Below, piece after piece: positions 44,082 through 52,682 of a stretch of DNA of 64,000 nucleotides. The notes under the pieces are model-generated. The model was not told the DNA's origin, searched no databases, and saw only the letters and a program-made list of their open reading frames with translations. How positions within the stretch are numbered: position 1 is the first letter of the stretch; each line of letters begins with the position of its first letter. The position numbers and the translations under genes were made by a program. Source of the stretch: Streptomyces morookaense (lineage in GTDB: Bacteria; Actinomycetota; Actinomycetes; Streptomycetales; Streptomycetaceae); contig NZ_JABBXF010000016.1 of assembly GCF_013030945.1 (NCBI RefSeq), positions 1-64,000 on the forward strand. The letters run 5' to 3'.

Positions 44082-45311
44082 GTGGCGCTCATCGTTCAGA
44101 AGTACGGTGGCTCGTCGGTCGCGGACGCCGGGCGGCTCAGGCTCGTCGCCGAACGCGTCGCCAAGTCCCGCACCGGCGGGACCGAGGTGGTCGTGGTGGT
44201 GTCCGCCATGGGCGACTCCACCGACGACCTGCTCGACCTGGCCGCCCAGGTGACCCCGCTGCCGCCCGCCAGGGAGACCGACATGCTGCTCAGCGCGGGC
44301 GAGCGGATCTCCAGCGCCCTGCTCGCCATGGCCCTGGACGCGCTGGGCGTCCCGGCCTGTTCGCTGACCGGTGCACAGGCCGGCATCGCCACCACGGCGG
44401 ACCACGGCCGGGCACAGATCACCGGCGTCGCGCCGGAGCGCGTGCGGCAGGCGCTGGACGCCGGGCTGGTCCCGGTGGTGGCCGGCTTCCAGGGCCGGGC
44501 CCACGGCGGGACGGAGATCACCACGCTGGGGCGGGGCGGCTCCGACACCACCGCCGTGGCCCTCGCGGCCGCTCTCGAAGCGGAGTTGTGCGAGATCTGC
44601 ACCGACGTCGACGGCGTCTACACGGCCGACCCGCGGATCGTCCCCGACGCCCGCCGGCTGGACCGCATCGGCTACGAACCGATGCGCCGGCTGGCGGCGG
44701 GCGGCGCCCAGGTCCTCGCGGCCGGTTCGGTCGCCTACGCCCAGCGCCACCGCGTGCCGGTGCGGGTGCGTGCCGCGCACGGACCCGGGCAGGGCACCCT
44801 GCTCTGCGAGGACTCCGGGGCGCCGGACGGCTCCGTCACCGGGGTGACCCACCACAAGGCCGCCCGGATCACCGTCGCGGCCCCGCCCGGGCGGGGCGGT
44901 GCGGCCGGCCGCATCCTGCACGCGGCCGCCGCGGCCGAGGGCGGCTTCGACATCGAGGTGCGGCAACAGGACGCCGGGCCCGGGGAGTTGTCGTTCGTGC
45001 TGCACGCGGACCACATCCCCGCCGTCCTCGCCGCCATCGAGGACGCCGGTGCCGGCGCCCCGGATCCGGTCCGGGTGCACTGCGACGACCGCATCGGCAG
45101 CGTCTCCGTGATCGGCGCCGCCCCCTCGGCGGGACCGGGCTCGGTGGCCCGCTGCTGCAGCGTGCTCGCCGACGCCGGCGTGGGCATCGAGGCGGTGACG
45201 TACCTGCGGCCGGGGGTGCGGGTGCTGTGCCAGGACGACCATCTCTGCGATGCGGTACGGGTGTTGCACTCGGCGTTCGGGCTCAGCGCCCCGGCACCTG
45301 CGGGGGCGTGA
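44082..45311 (+). CDS. ask: Aspartokinase 2, pathway-specific, with divergent ACT region
   Basis: A 409-residue aspartate kinase. The catalytic half is conserved ([68 protein letters not shown]). The C-terminal ACT half is much more divergent than in copy 1: GVTHHKAARITVAAPPGRGG begins it and the effector-site segment, about GVNIELISTSEIRIS in housekeeping enzymes, is GVGIEAVTYLRPGVRVL. Loss of normal feedback control is likely. The GTG start has GAAGGAGA at 10 bases. It ends the second three-gene module; a 42-bp repeat follows at once and an MFS gene converges. Confidence 0.93.
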   Translation: MALIVQKYGGSSVADAGRLRLVAERVAKSRTGGTEVVVVVSAMGDSTDDLLDLAAQVTPLPPARETDMLLSAGERISSALLAMALDALGVPACSLTGAQAGIATTADHGRAQITGVAPERVRQALDAGLVPVVAGFQGRAHGGTEITTLGRGGSDTTAVALAAALEAELCEICTDVDGVYTADPRIVPDARRLDRIGYEPMRRLAAGGAQVLAAGSVAYAQRHRVPVRVRAAHGPGQGTLLCEDSGAPDGSVTGVTHHKAARITVAAPPGRGGAAGRILHAAAAAEGGFDIEVRQQDAGPGELSFVLHADHIPAVLAAIEDAGAGAPDPVRVHCDDRIGSVSVIGAAPSAGPGSVARCCSVLADAGVGIEAVTYLRPGVRVLCQDDHLCDAVRVLHSAFGLSAPAPAGA

Positions 45312-45351
45312 CACTCCCCCAGCTACCGCTGGGAGGTGCCCCCGGGCACGG
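45310..45351 (+). repeat. 42-bp dispersed repeat, copy A
   Basis: This segment is nearly identical (about 40 of 42 bases) to the reverse complement of 61314-61355. It contains the hairpin CTCCCCCAGCTACCGCTGGG and continues into GGAGGTGCCCCC. From memory such elements are common in Streptomyces intergenic DNA. It begins at the last two bases of the aspartokinase gene and contains the stop codon and last codons of the convergent MFS gene. Confidence 0.8.
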
Positions 45352-46579
45352 CGCGGTCCGGGGTCCGGGGCGGGGCCCCGGCCCCGGGCGAGGGCGGGGT
45401 GGGACAGAAGTAGCCCCCCACGGCAGCCGCCGCGACCACCGCCCCCGCCATGCCGAAGGCCCCCCGCACCGACACGTCGGCCACCATCGGCACCAGCAGC
45501 GTCGAGGCCACCGCCCCCGACCGCGCGGCCGTGTGCTCGACGGCCATCAGCCGCAGCCGCTCGGCCGCGGGGAAGCGGGCCAGCCGGGTCCGGAGCGTCA
45601 CCGTGCCCAGCGGGGCGGCCAGGCCCATCACCAGGGACAGGGCCTCCAGTGCCGAGACCCGGCCCACGAATCCCATGCACACGGTCGCCAGCCCTTCGAT
45701 CACCCACGCGCAGCAGCACACGGCCTGCCAGCCGCCGGACCGCCGGTTGCCCGCCACGGGGTTGCCGATCAGCGCCCCGACGCCGAGCGCGGCGGTCACC
45801 AGGCCATAGGCCCCGGCGCCGGCGCCGAACCGGGTGGCGAGCAGGGCCGGCATCGCCACGGTCGTCGCGGCGGAGCAGAACGGCACGAGGCCGTGCACCG
45901 CGATCGCCACGCCGATCCGGGGGTGGTCGCGCAGCAGCGGCCAGGCCCGCACGGGCGGACACGGCCGCTGCTGCGGGAGGCGGTGCTGCGGCAGGGTGGC
46001 ATGGCGGCGGGCGAGCCAGCCGAGGGCCGCGGACGACACCGCGAAGGCCGCGCCGTCGAACGCGAAGAGCTGCAGCTTGGAGACCATCAGGAGCAGCAGG
46101 CCGGCGCCGGCCCGGCCGCTGATCCGGGCGATGCGGCTGGTCAGGTCGAACAGCCCGGTCACCGGCTGCACCCGCTCCGGTCCGGCGAGCCCGGGCAGCA
46201 GCGCCTCCAGGTTCGGGTCGAAGAGGGCGCCGAGGATGCCGAGTACGAACACGCCGACGAGCAGCACGGCGACGCCCCGGCCGTCCGGCGTCCAGGCGAA
46301 GGGCAGGGCGAGGACCAGGGCGGCCCGCGCGGCGTCCACCCGGGACAGGGCGCGGTAGGACGCACAGCGGGAGACCAGCCGACGGCCCGCCGTGCCGAGC
46401 AGGACGTAGGGCAGCGACTCCAGGGTCGCGACGAGCCCCATGAGCGAGGCCGAACCGGTGCTCGCGTAGACGCTCCATATGACCGCGACCGCGTAGAGGT
46501 GGTCGCCGAGCACGGAGAGGCTCCGGGCCAGCCACAGCACCAGCACGGGTCGCATCCGCAGCAGCCGCACATAGTCCAT
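45323..46579 (-). CDS. MFS transporter (enterobactin-exporter-like)
   Basis: A 418-residue protein with about 11-12 membrane segments. The start RMRPVLVLWLARSLSVLGDH is typical of the EntS/MFS_3-like exporters, followed by SLMGLVATLESLPYVLLGTA and FDPNLEALLPGLAGPERVQP. An export role is likely; since it converges with the second synthetase module it is a candidate to export a precursor, the polymer or another compound. AGGAGGG precedes the ATG by about 4 bases. Its last residues, including GGTSQR, and its stop are encoded by the dispersed 42-bp repeat, so the natural end may have been replaced. Confidence 0.88.
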   Translation of the reverse strand: MDYVRLLRMRPVLVLWLARSLSVLGDHLYAVAVIWSVYASTGSASLMGLVATLESLPYVLLGTAGRRLVSRCASYRALSRVDAARAALVLALPFAWTPDGRGVAVLLVGVFVLGILGALFDPNLEALLPGLAGPERVQPVTGLFDLTSRIARISGRAGAGLLLLMVSKLQLFAFDGAAFAVSSAALGWLARRHATLPQHRLPQQRPCPPVRAWPLLRDHPRIGVAIAVHGLVPFCSAATTVAMPALLATRFGAGAGAYGLVTAALGVGALIGNPVAGNRRSGGWQAVCCCAWVIEGLATVCMGFVGRVSALEALSLVMGLAAPLGTVTLRTRLARFPAAERLRLMAVEHTAARSGAVASTLLVPMVADVSVRGAFGMAGAVVAAAAVGGYFCPTPPSPGAGAPPRTPDRAVPGGTSQR

Positions 46580-46795
46580 GCGCCCTCCTGACCCAACGGC
46601 GCCACGGTAGAGGGCAGATGGCCGACAAAGCCCGACTATTCCCGAAAGAACACCCGATCGTGGCGAGCGGGGCAAAACGCCTCAACCGGCGATCCATGGC
46701 CCACGTTTCAGCCCTCCCCGAAGTGCTTGGCCGCACTCTGCCGGCCCGGACACGCTGGTGCACCGACACCGGCCGCCCCATCGAGGAGGACCCTC

Positions 46796-47137
46796 ATGAA
46801 GACCTCCATGAAGACGAAGCTCCGCCGCACCGCCGCCGCCCTGACCGCGGCACTCGCCCTGTGCGCCCTGGGCACCACCACCGCCACCGCATCGGGACCC
46901 GCCCGGGCGCACGCCGCCGCCCCGGCCAGGATCATGGAATCCCCGAAGCCCGACTGCGCCGACAACGGCAACGTCAACCCCTGCTACGAGTACCAGACCT
47001 GGTTCTGGACCTTCGACAACTGCAATCAGTACGCCTACAGCCACCCCTACGACCGCAACCGCTACGACCGGCACGTGTGCGCGGTGTTCAGCGGCGGCGC
47101 GAACGTCGGCCTGTGGTTCCACAAGGTCCGCGGCTGA
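46796..47137 (+). CDS. Small secreted cysteine-containing protein
   Basis: A 113-residue protein with a signal peptide (KLRRTAAALTAALALCALGT, cleavage near AHAAA). The mature part, about 70 residues, has cysteines in KPDCADNG, NPCYEY, FDNCNQ and HVCAVF, and is rich in Tyr, Asn and Trp. I do not recognise the family. GAGGAGG is placed well before the ATG. It is flanked by the divergent MFS gene and a strong terminator, so it is a single-gene unit. Confidence 0.75.
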   Translation: MKTSMKTKLRRTAAALTAALALCALGTTTATASGPARAHAAAPARIMESPKPDCADNGNVNPCYEYQTWFWTFDNCNQYAYSHPYDRNRYDRHVCAVFSGGANVGLWFHKVRG

Positions 47138-47152
47138 GCCCGCCCGCGCGCG

Positions 47153-47191
47153 GCATGGCCGGAAGGCACCACGGGGGCCTTCCGGCCGTGC
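47153..47191. terminator. Hairpin terminator
   Basis: A 15-bp stem with one G/T mismatch (GCATGGCCGGAAGGC with GCCTTCCGGCCGTGC) and a 9-base loop, 15 bases after the secreted protein stop and before the convergent small acidic gene. Confidence 0.8.
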
Positions 47192-47226
47192 GTCACCCGT
47201 TCGCCTGCGCGCGGCCGGCCAGGAGG

Positions 47227-47340
47227 TCAGCGCACCCAGTCATAGGCGTCGTCCTCGTACCACCCGGAATCCTGCTCGTTCTCGTCGAGCAGGTCGTTGA
47301 TCTCATCGGCGCTGAGCTCATCGGGGTCCATGCTGTGCAT
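47227..47340 (-). CDS. 37-residue acidic small protein
   Basis: A short frame MHSMDPDELSADEINDLLDE ending GWYEDDAYDWVR. Fifteen of 37 residues are Asp or Glu. The ATG has GGAGG 5 bases upstream, better than most genes here, and the frame ends in a normal TGA, so translation is plausible. Function is unknown; strong acidity could suit binding to a basic partner or an intrinsically disordered role. It converges with the secreted protein at 46796 and diverges from the glycosidase gene. Confidence 0.55.
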   Translation of the reverse strand: MHSMDPDELSADEINDLLDENEQDSGWYEDDAYDWVR

Positions 47341-47533
47341 GATGCCTCCATCGCGGGCGTTCTTCACCCGGGGATCAGCCGTCGGAGTCGGCACTCCCGC
47401 CCCATCCCTGTTTTCCCCCCATTCCGCCATGCTGAGCGGAGTGTTCGCGCACGCGACACGCTGCGCGGCCACACTGCGGCGACAGTCCGTGACATGACAT
47501 TGCGCCATGACACCGAGAGGGCAGGGGAGAAAA

Positions 47534-49120
47534 GTGGTGAGGATCAGACGTATGCGCTGGTCGGCACTGGTTGCGAGCCTGGTCGTGCTGACGTCCGTAC
47601 CGCCCGCGGCAGGCCTGGTGGGCCCGGCCGCCGCCCAAACACCCGTCCAGCACCTCCCGTTGGGCGACCGCAACCTGCCGGAGACGCGCACGGTCACCCG
47701 GGTCGCCCCGGGGGTCACCTGGACGAGGATCAAGCGCGGGAGCACCGAGGACCCGCGGGAGCACTGGACCGTCGAAGTCGCCCTGCTCCGCGAGGAGCAG
47801 GCGGCCCGCGAGCTGGCCGGGCGGCTCACCGCCAAGGGCTTCGCCCCCCTGGTCACCCGCGTCGACGACCGCCCCCAGGACCTGCCGTCCCGGCAGCCGT
47901 GGGGCTGGCGGGTCCGCGTCGGCAGTCTCGCCGACGCGGACGCGGCCGCCCGGCTGGTCAAGGACCTGCGGGCGGCGGGTTTCAAGCCCGCCCGCACCTA
48001 CTTCACCGGCGAGGACGACCGCGCGCACTCCGGCCCCTGGGTCGTCGACGTCCTGCGGGTCGCGGCAGACCAGCGCAAGCGGGTCCAGGCGCGGCAGTCC
48101 CTGGACCACGTGCCCGGCGGCGAGACCCTCGCCGACATGGTGCACCGGACCCACGCCGTCGCGGGCATCAACGGAAGCTACGGCTCCGACGAGGAGGACG
48201 GCACCTTCGGCGACGTCGCCGGCCTGTCCGTGCTGCACGGCGAACTGATCAGCGAGGCCGTCCGCGGGCGCAGCGCTCTCGTCCTGCCCTCCGACCGGAA
48301 CCGGAAGCCGTCGGTCCAGCAGCTCGACACGACGATGCGGCTGCGGGCCGGCGACGGGGCGCAGCGCACCCTCGACGGGCTCAACCGCGCCCCGGGCGTG
48401 ATCCGCTCCTGCGGCGGCCCTGCCGCCGAGGTGCCCACCGCCCGCCCCCGGCACGACTGGCTGTGCACCGACACCGACGACATCATCCAGTACACCGGCT
48501 TCTTCGACGGGCCGATCCACAAGGGCGACGGCACCGCCGTGGTGCTCGGCCGCGACGGCAAGGTGCTCGAGGTCCGCAACCGCCGGGAGGGGACGGTCCC
48601 GCGCGGCGACACCGTGCTCGCCGGCATCGGCAGCGGCGCCCAGTGGCTGCGCGATCACGCCCGCCAGGGCAGCAAACTGACCGTCACCACGGACATCGTC
48701 AACCAGGACCACAAGTCGCTGCCCGCCACCGCCGGCCGCGGCGCGGACGTCGTCTCCGGCGGCCCGACGCTGCTGCGCAACGGCCGCATCGTCGTGCCCG
48801 CGGACGCCGAGGGCTTCAACTACCCCGAGGATCCGTCCTTCTTCGACTACTTCGCCACCCACCGGCACCCCCGCACCCTCGCCGGAATCACGGCCGACGG
48901 CTCACTGCTCTTCGTCACCGTCGACGGCCGCCGGCCCGGCTGGAGCGAAGGGGTCTCGTTCAACGAGAGCGCGGCCGTCCTCAAGTCCCTGGGCGCCGTG
49001 GACGCCGTCAACCTCGACGGCGGCGGGTCCACCGCCATGGTGGTCGACGGCAGGCTCGTCAACCGGCCGTCGGACAGCACCGGTCCCCGGCAGGTGGCGA
49101 ACGCCCTGATCATCCGCTGA
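47534..49120 (+). CDS. Exported phosphodiester glycosidase with SPOR-like domain
   Basis: A 528-residue exported protein. The signal peptide is about residues 1-35 (RIRRMRWSALVASLVVLTSV, ending PAAAQ). An N-terminal segment (about 60-170) has two SPOR-like repeats, WTVEVALLREEQAARELAGR and WRVRVGSLADADAAARLVKD, which bind denuded peptidoglycan in other proteins. The C-terminal part is a phosphodiester glycosidase (NAGPA-like) domain with HAVAGINGSYG, the active-site region AGITADGSLLFVTVDGRRPG and NLDGGGSTAMVVDGRLVNRP. It probably cleaves sugar phosphodiesters in the wall or matrix. The tandem GTG pair at 47534 has AGGGGAG upstream and is preferred over an ATG-less start at 47507. Confidence 0.85.
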   Translation: MVRIRRMRWSALVASLVVLTSVPPAAGLVGPAAAQTPVQHLPLGDRNLPETRTVTRVAPGVTWTRIKRGSTEDPREHWTVEVALLREEQAARELAGRLTAKGFAPLVTRVDDRPQDLPSRQPWGWRVRVGSLADADAAARLVKDLRAAGFKPARTYFTGEDDRAHSGPWVVDVLRVAADQRKRVQARQSLDHVPGGETLADMVHRTHAVAGINGSYGSDEEDGTFGDVAGLSVLHGELISEAVRGRSALVLPSDRNRKPSVQQLDTTMRLRAGDGAQRTLDGLNRAPGVIRSCGGPAAEVPTARPRHDWLCTDTDDIIQYTGFFDGPIHKGDGTAVVLGRDGKVLEVRNRREGTVPRGDTVLAGIGSGAQWLRDHARQGSKLTVTTDIVNQDHKSLPATAGRGADVVSGGPTLLRNGRIVVPADAEGFNYPEDPSFFDYFATHRHPRTLAGITADGSLLFVTVDGRRPGWSEGVSFNESAAVLKSLGAVDAVNLDGGGSTAMVVDGRLVNRPSDSTGPRQVANALIIR

Positions 49121-49242
49121 CCGGGGGCCGGATCCGGCCACTGACGGCCGAACCTGCGCACATCCCTCTCCACACCCCCTAGCGTGATCCCGCCGCACCC
49201 GCCGGTGCGGCACGACGGAACAACAGGCGAGGGGAAACGGGT

Positions 49243-49908
49243 ATGAAGCGTCGGTTCGGCATCCTGGTGACGGTCTGCGTCCTGGCTTCGGGGGCGGCGG
49301 CGGGCACGGGCACCGCCCAGGCGGCGCCCGCATCCGCCGCCCCGCAGGCGGAGATCTTCGCCACCAGCAACACGGCCGTCATCACCGACCCCGCCGACCC
49401 GCGGCTGAAGACGCGGCTGGGCCGTTTCGACCGGGAGGTGCGCGGTGTCCTCCACGCCCAGGGCGCCCGCGCCGGCGCCTCCCGGCTGCTGGACGGCGTG
49501 TTCTGGTCGTCGGACCTGAAGAAGGCGACGTACGAGCGCTCGCGCGAATTCGACGTCAACCACGTCTCCGCCGCCGGGCTGCACCACATCGCCGGGGTGC
49601 TGGCCAAGCAGTACCGCCAGGAGTCGGTGCTGACGTTCCGGTACCTGCCGCGCACGGCGGCCGGCACGAACGCGGTCGACATCGAGGTGCCGGGCGTCGA
49701 CTCCCGGCGCCTGCACGACGCCCTGGTGGCGGACCCGGCCGTCCGCGACGAACTCGGCGGCGGCTCCGTCACCCTCGGCGGGCGGCTGATCCTCGTCGCC
49801 CCGCTCAAGGACCTCGCCCTCGCCCGGGCGTTCGTCACCAAGCTCGGCGCCGACTGGGCGAAGGCGCGGGTGCGCTACGGGGCGGAGGAGTTCGTCAGCG
49901 CGCCGTAG
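49243..49908 (+). CDS. Exported protein of unknown function
   Basis: A 221-residue protein with a clear signal peptide (MKRRFGILVTVCVLASGAAA, cleavage near AQAAP). The mature part has no cysteine, is predicted alpha/beta in character (RLKTRLGRFDREVRGVLHAQ, ILVAPLKDLALARAFVTKLG) and lacks repeated motifs. I do not recognise the family. The last 14 bases overlap the end of the convergent FAD monooxygenase gene. AGGGGAAA precedes the ATG at a normal distance. Confidence 0.7.
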   Translation: MKRRFGILVTVCVLASGAAAGTGTAQAAPASAAPQAEIFATSNTAVITDPADPRLKTRLGRFDREVRGVLHAQGARAGASRLLDGVFWSSDLKKATYERSREFDVNHVSAAGLHHIAGVLAKQYRQESVLTFRYLPRTAAGTNAVDIEVPGVDSRRLHDALVADPAVRDELGGGSVTLGGRLILVAPLKDLALARAFVTKLGADWAKARVRYGAEEFVSAP

Positions 49909-51349
49909 CGTCCGCCTCCGGCGTCAGCGGGGGCTCCGGCGGCGTCCACGGCGTGGGGCCGAAGAGGACGGCGCGGGCGACGGACGGGGCGAACAGGGAG
50001 GTCGCCGGGGCGTTCAGGGACAGCACGCGGCGGAAGGCCGCTCCCACGGCCGGGTTGCCGGTGGCCCGCTGCTCCACGCGGTGGAGGTACCAGTCGACCG
50101 GGCGGTCCACGAGGCGCGGCGCCACGGCGTTGCCCGTGGCGCCGGGGACGTTCTTGTCGGCTCCGGCGGAGATGTCCCAGGCCGGCCGGGCCGCGGCGAA
50201 CAGGGCCCGCTGCACCCGGTGCGTCGTCGGCACCCGGCGCGGGTCCGACAGCGCCTCCCGCAGGGCGACGGCGCTCAGCGCGGCCACCGACATGCCCTGC
50301 CCGTACACGGGGTTGAAGGCGCACAGCGCCTCGCCCGTCGCCAGGAAACCCGCCGGGCGCCGGCCCGGCCGGTCGTAGCGGCGGCGCAGGTTGGCGGTCT
50401 TGCGGAAGCCGTGCACGGGCGAGACGGGCTCCGCCTTGAGCAGCCACTCGTACAGCACGGGGTGCGGCAGGCGGGAGGCGAACTCCAGGAACCCGGCCTC
50501 GTCCGTGGGCGGTTCGCTCCCTCGCATGCCGGAGAGGGTGACGAACCAGCGGTCGTCCTCCATCGGCAACAGGACGGCCCCGAGGGGCTGGGTGGCGTTG
50601 GCGACGACGTAGACGCCGCCGAAGGGCGAGTCACCGTTCCGGGACGCGCGGTAGACGGCACTGGCGTAGGCGAGGCCGCTGTCGAGGAGTTCCTCGTGGG
50701 GCGGTTCGGCGCCGAGCGCCGTAAGCCACTCGGGGGCACGGGAGGAGCGGCCGGAGGCGTCCACCACGAGATCGGCCTCCAGGACCCGGGGCTCCTGCCC
50801 GGCTGCCGCTGCTCCCCGGTCGCGCAGACGGACGCCGCGCACCCGGCGGGCGTCCCCGGCCAGGCCCGTCACCTCGGCGCCCTCGACGACCTCGATGCGT
50901 GGGCCGGCCAGAACGCGGCGCCGTACGGCCCAGTCGGTCAACGGCCGCGAGCCGGTCAGGATGTGTACAGTCGCCGCCGTGCGCCGGTACCAGCGGCCTG
51001 CCTGCCACTGGACGATGTCGTCGGGCATGCCCAGACGCGGTACACCGAGCTCGCGCAACTCGGCGTTGATGCCCGGCAACAGCCCCTCCAGGGCATTCTG
51101 GCCGCTCTCCAGCATGACGTGGACCTGCCGGTCCTGCGGCACACCCGGCCGCGACACCGGCTCCTCCGGGAAACGGTCACGCTCCACGATCGTGACCCGG
51201 TCCGCATGCTCGGCGAGCACATACGCGGCGAGGAGACCCGCCAGCCCGCCGCCGATGACCACCGCGTGCCGTCGCGGACTGCCGCCGCCCGTCCGGCTGC
51301 CGAGGGTCCGTACGTTCTGCTGCACGCCGGATTCCGCCACCGCGCCCAC
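49895..51349 (-). CDS. FAD-dependent monooxygenase/halogenase-like protein
   Basis: A 484-residue flavoprotein. The Rossmann motif is VVIGGGLAGLLAAYVLAEHA with the ribose-binding acidic end VTIVERD. Later regions are EADLVVDASGRSSRAPEWL and the FAD-binding FLATGEALCAFNPVYGQGMS. This is the polyprenyl-methoxyphenol-hydroxylase/squalene-monooxygenase superfamily; similar Streptomyces proteins are of unknown substrate. The halogenase WxWxIP motif is not seen, so hydroxylation or epoxidation is likelier than halogenation. The start, a GTG at 51349, is uncertain; a second in-frame GTG lies three codons further in. Confidence 0.82.
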   Translation of the reverse strand: MGAVAESGVQQNVRTLGSRTGGGSPRRHAVVIGGGLAGLLAAYVLAEHADRVTIVERDRFPEEPVSRPGVPQDRQVHVMLESGQNALEGLLPGINAELRELGVPRLGMPDDIVQWQAGRWYRRTAATVHILTGSRPLTDWAVRRRVLAGPRIEVVEGAEVTGLAGDARRVRGVRLRDRGAAAAGQEPRVLEADLVVDASGRSSRAPEWLTALGAEPPHEELLDSGLAYASAVYRASRNGDSPFGGVYVVANATQPLGAVLLPMEDDRWFVTLSGMRGSEPPTDEAGFLEFASRLPHPVLYEWLLKAEPVSPVHGFRKTANLRRRYDRPGRRPAGFLATGEALCAFNPVYGQGMSVAALSAVALREALSDPRRVPTTHRVQRALFAAARPAWDISAGADKNVPGATGNAVAPRLVDRPVDWYLHRVEQRATGNPAVGAAFRRVLSLNAPATSLFAPSVARAVLFGPTPWTPPEPPLTPEADATAR

Positions 51350-51496
51350 CCCATTCGGTCGTTCCGCTCGTCCTGCCCCCGGTCACCGTACCGGCCGCCG
51401 GCCGGGGCCGGGCTCCGGGGCCCGTCCGGGGCAAGCCGGGGCGGCGCGGGCCGCGGAATCGCGGGAGCCGGGGCCGCGGGCATGTAAGCAGGAACC

Positions 51497-52606
51497 GTGC
51501 ACCCTCGACATGATCCGCCGGCCTTCCGTCGGCACCGGCCCCGTGTATCCGGTCTGGTCGCGGTACCGCTCGTGCTGATCGTGGGCGTCACCGTGGTCGA
51601 CTTACTGACGTCCCCGAACATCCACCTCGGCCCGCTGCTGGTGGCGGCGCCCGCGCTCACGGCGGCCTTCGGCGGGCCGGTGCTCACCGGGGTCGTCGGT
51701 GCGCTGGCCGTCGGCGCCCAGGTGCTCATCGGGGTGTTCCACGGCGGCCTGTTCACCTCCAACCACGAGGCGCAGATCCTCGCGCTCATCGTGGTCTCGG
51801 CCTTCGTGGTGTTCTTCCGCTACGCGTACAACCGTCACGAGCAGGAGCTGGTCCAGGTCCGCGGCGTGGCCGAGGTGGCGCAGAAGGTGCTGCTGCGGCC
51901 GCTGCCGTCGCGGATCGGGCCGCTGCGGATCGCCTCGGTGTACGTGGCGGCCGAGGCGGAGGCGCGGATCGGGGGCGACCTCTACGCCACGGTGCGCACC
52001 CCGTACGGCAGCCGCGTGATGATCGGCGATGTGCGGGGCAAGGGGCTGACGGCGGTCGGCGACGCGGCGCTGCTGCTGGGCGCGTTCCGTGCCGCGGCGC
52101 ACCGCAACCCCACGCTGCCGACCCTGGTGGCACACCTGGAGAACACGGTCTACTGGGACACGGTGGAGCCCACGGAGGACGCGGAGACGGCGGGCGAGAG
52201 CTTCATCACCGCCGCCGTGCTGGACATCCCCGACGAGGAGCCGCTGATCCGCCTCATCAACTGCGGCCACCCGCCGCCGCTGGTGGTGCGACAGGGGCGG
52301 GTGACGGAGCTGACGGTCAGTGATCCCGCCCTGCCGCTGGGCCTGGGCGGCGGCCTGCCGGCGTCGGCCTACGAGGCCGAGGCGTTCCCCTTCGGCGTCG
52401 GCGACCTCCTGGTGCTCTACACGGACGGGGTGATCGAGACCCGCGACGCCCGCGGCACCTTCTATCCCCTGGCCGAGCGCATCGCCGCCTGGGGCGGCAC
52501 GCATCCGCAGCACCTCGTGCAGTACATTCACGGCGACCTGCTCGCCCACGCCGGCGGGGCGCTGGCCGACGATGTGGCGGTGGTGGCGGTCGAGCGCTGC
52601 GAGTGA
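51497..52606 (+). CDS. Membrane-anchored SpoIIE-type PP2C phosphatase
   Basis: A 369-residue protein. The first 110 residues contain about three or four hydrophobic spans (VSGLVAVPLVLIVGVTVVDL, GPLLVAAPALTAAFGGPVLT, EAQILALIVVSAFVVFFRYA). The remainder is the SpoIIE/PP2C catalytic domain: ARIGGDLYATVRTPYGSRVM, IGDVRGKGLTAVGDAAL, INCGHPPPLVV, LVLYTDGVIETRD and ADDVAVVAVE. The aspartates in GGD, GDV, TDG and DD coordinate metal. It dephosphorylates a serine or threonine, in many actinobacteria on an anti-sigma antagonist. No such antagonist gene is adjacent. The start is a GTG. Confidence 0.92.
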   Translation: MHPRHDPPAFRRHRPRVSGLVAVPLVLIVGVTVVDLLTSPNIHLGPLLVAAPALTAAFGGPVLTGVVGALAVGAQVLIGVFHGGLFTSNHEAQILALIVVSAFVVFFRYAYNRHEQELVQVRGVAEVAQKVLLRPLPSRIGPLRIASVYVAAEAEARIGGDLYATVRTPYGSRVMIGDVRGKGLTAVGDAALLLGAFRAAAHRNPTLPTLVAHLENTVYWDTVEPTEDAETAGESFITAAVLDIPDEEPLIRLINCGHPPPLVVRQGRVTELTVSDPALPLGLGGGLPASAYEAEAFPFGVGDLLVLYTDGVIETRDARGTFYPLAERIAAWGGTHPQHLVQYIHGDLLAHAGGALADDVAVVAVERCE

Positions 52607-52682
52607 CGGCTGCAACAGACGGTTCCGCCCCGTTAATCGGATGGCGATCATCCGTTGATGATCGCCATGCATCGTCGATGTC

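Noticed and set aside
49895..51349. Flavin-dependent halogenase
   Set aside because: FAD motifs are present but the halogenase WxWxIP motif is not seen.
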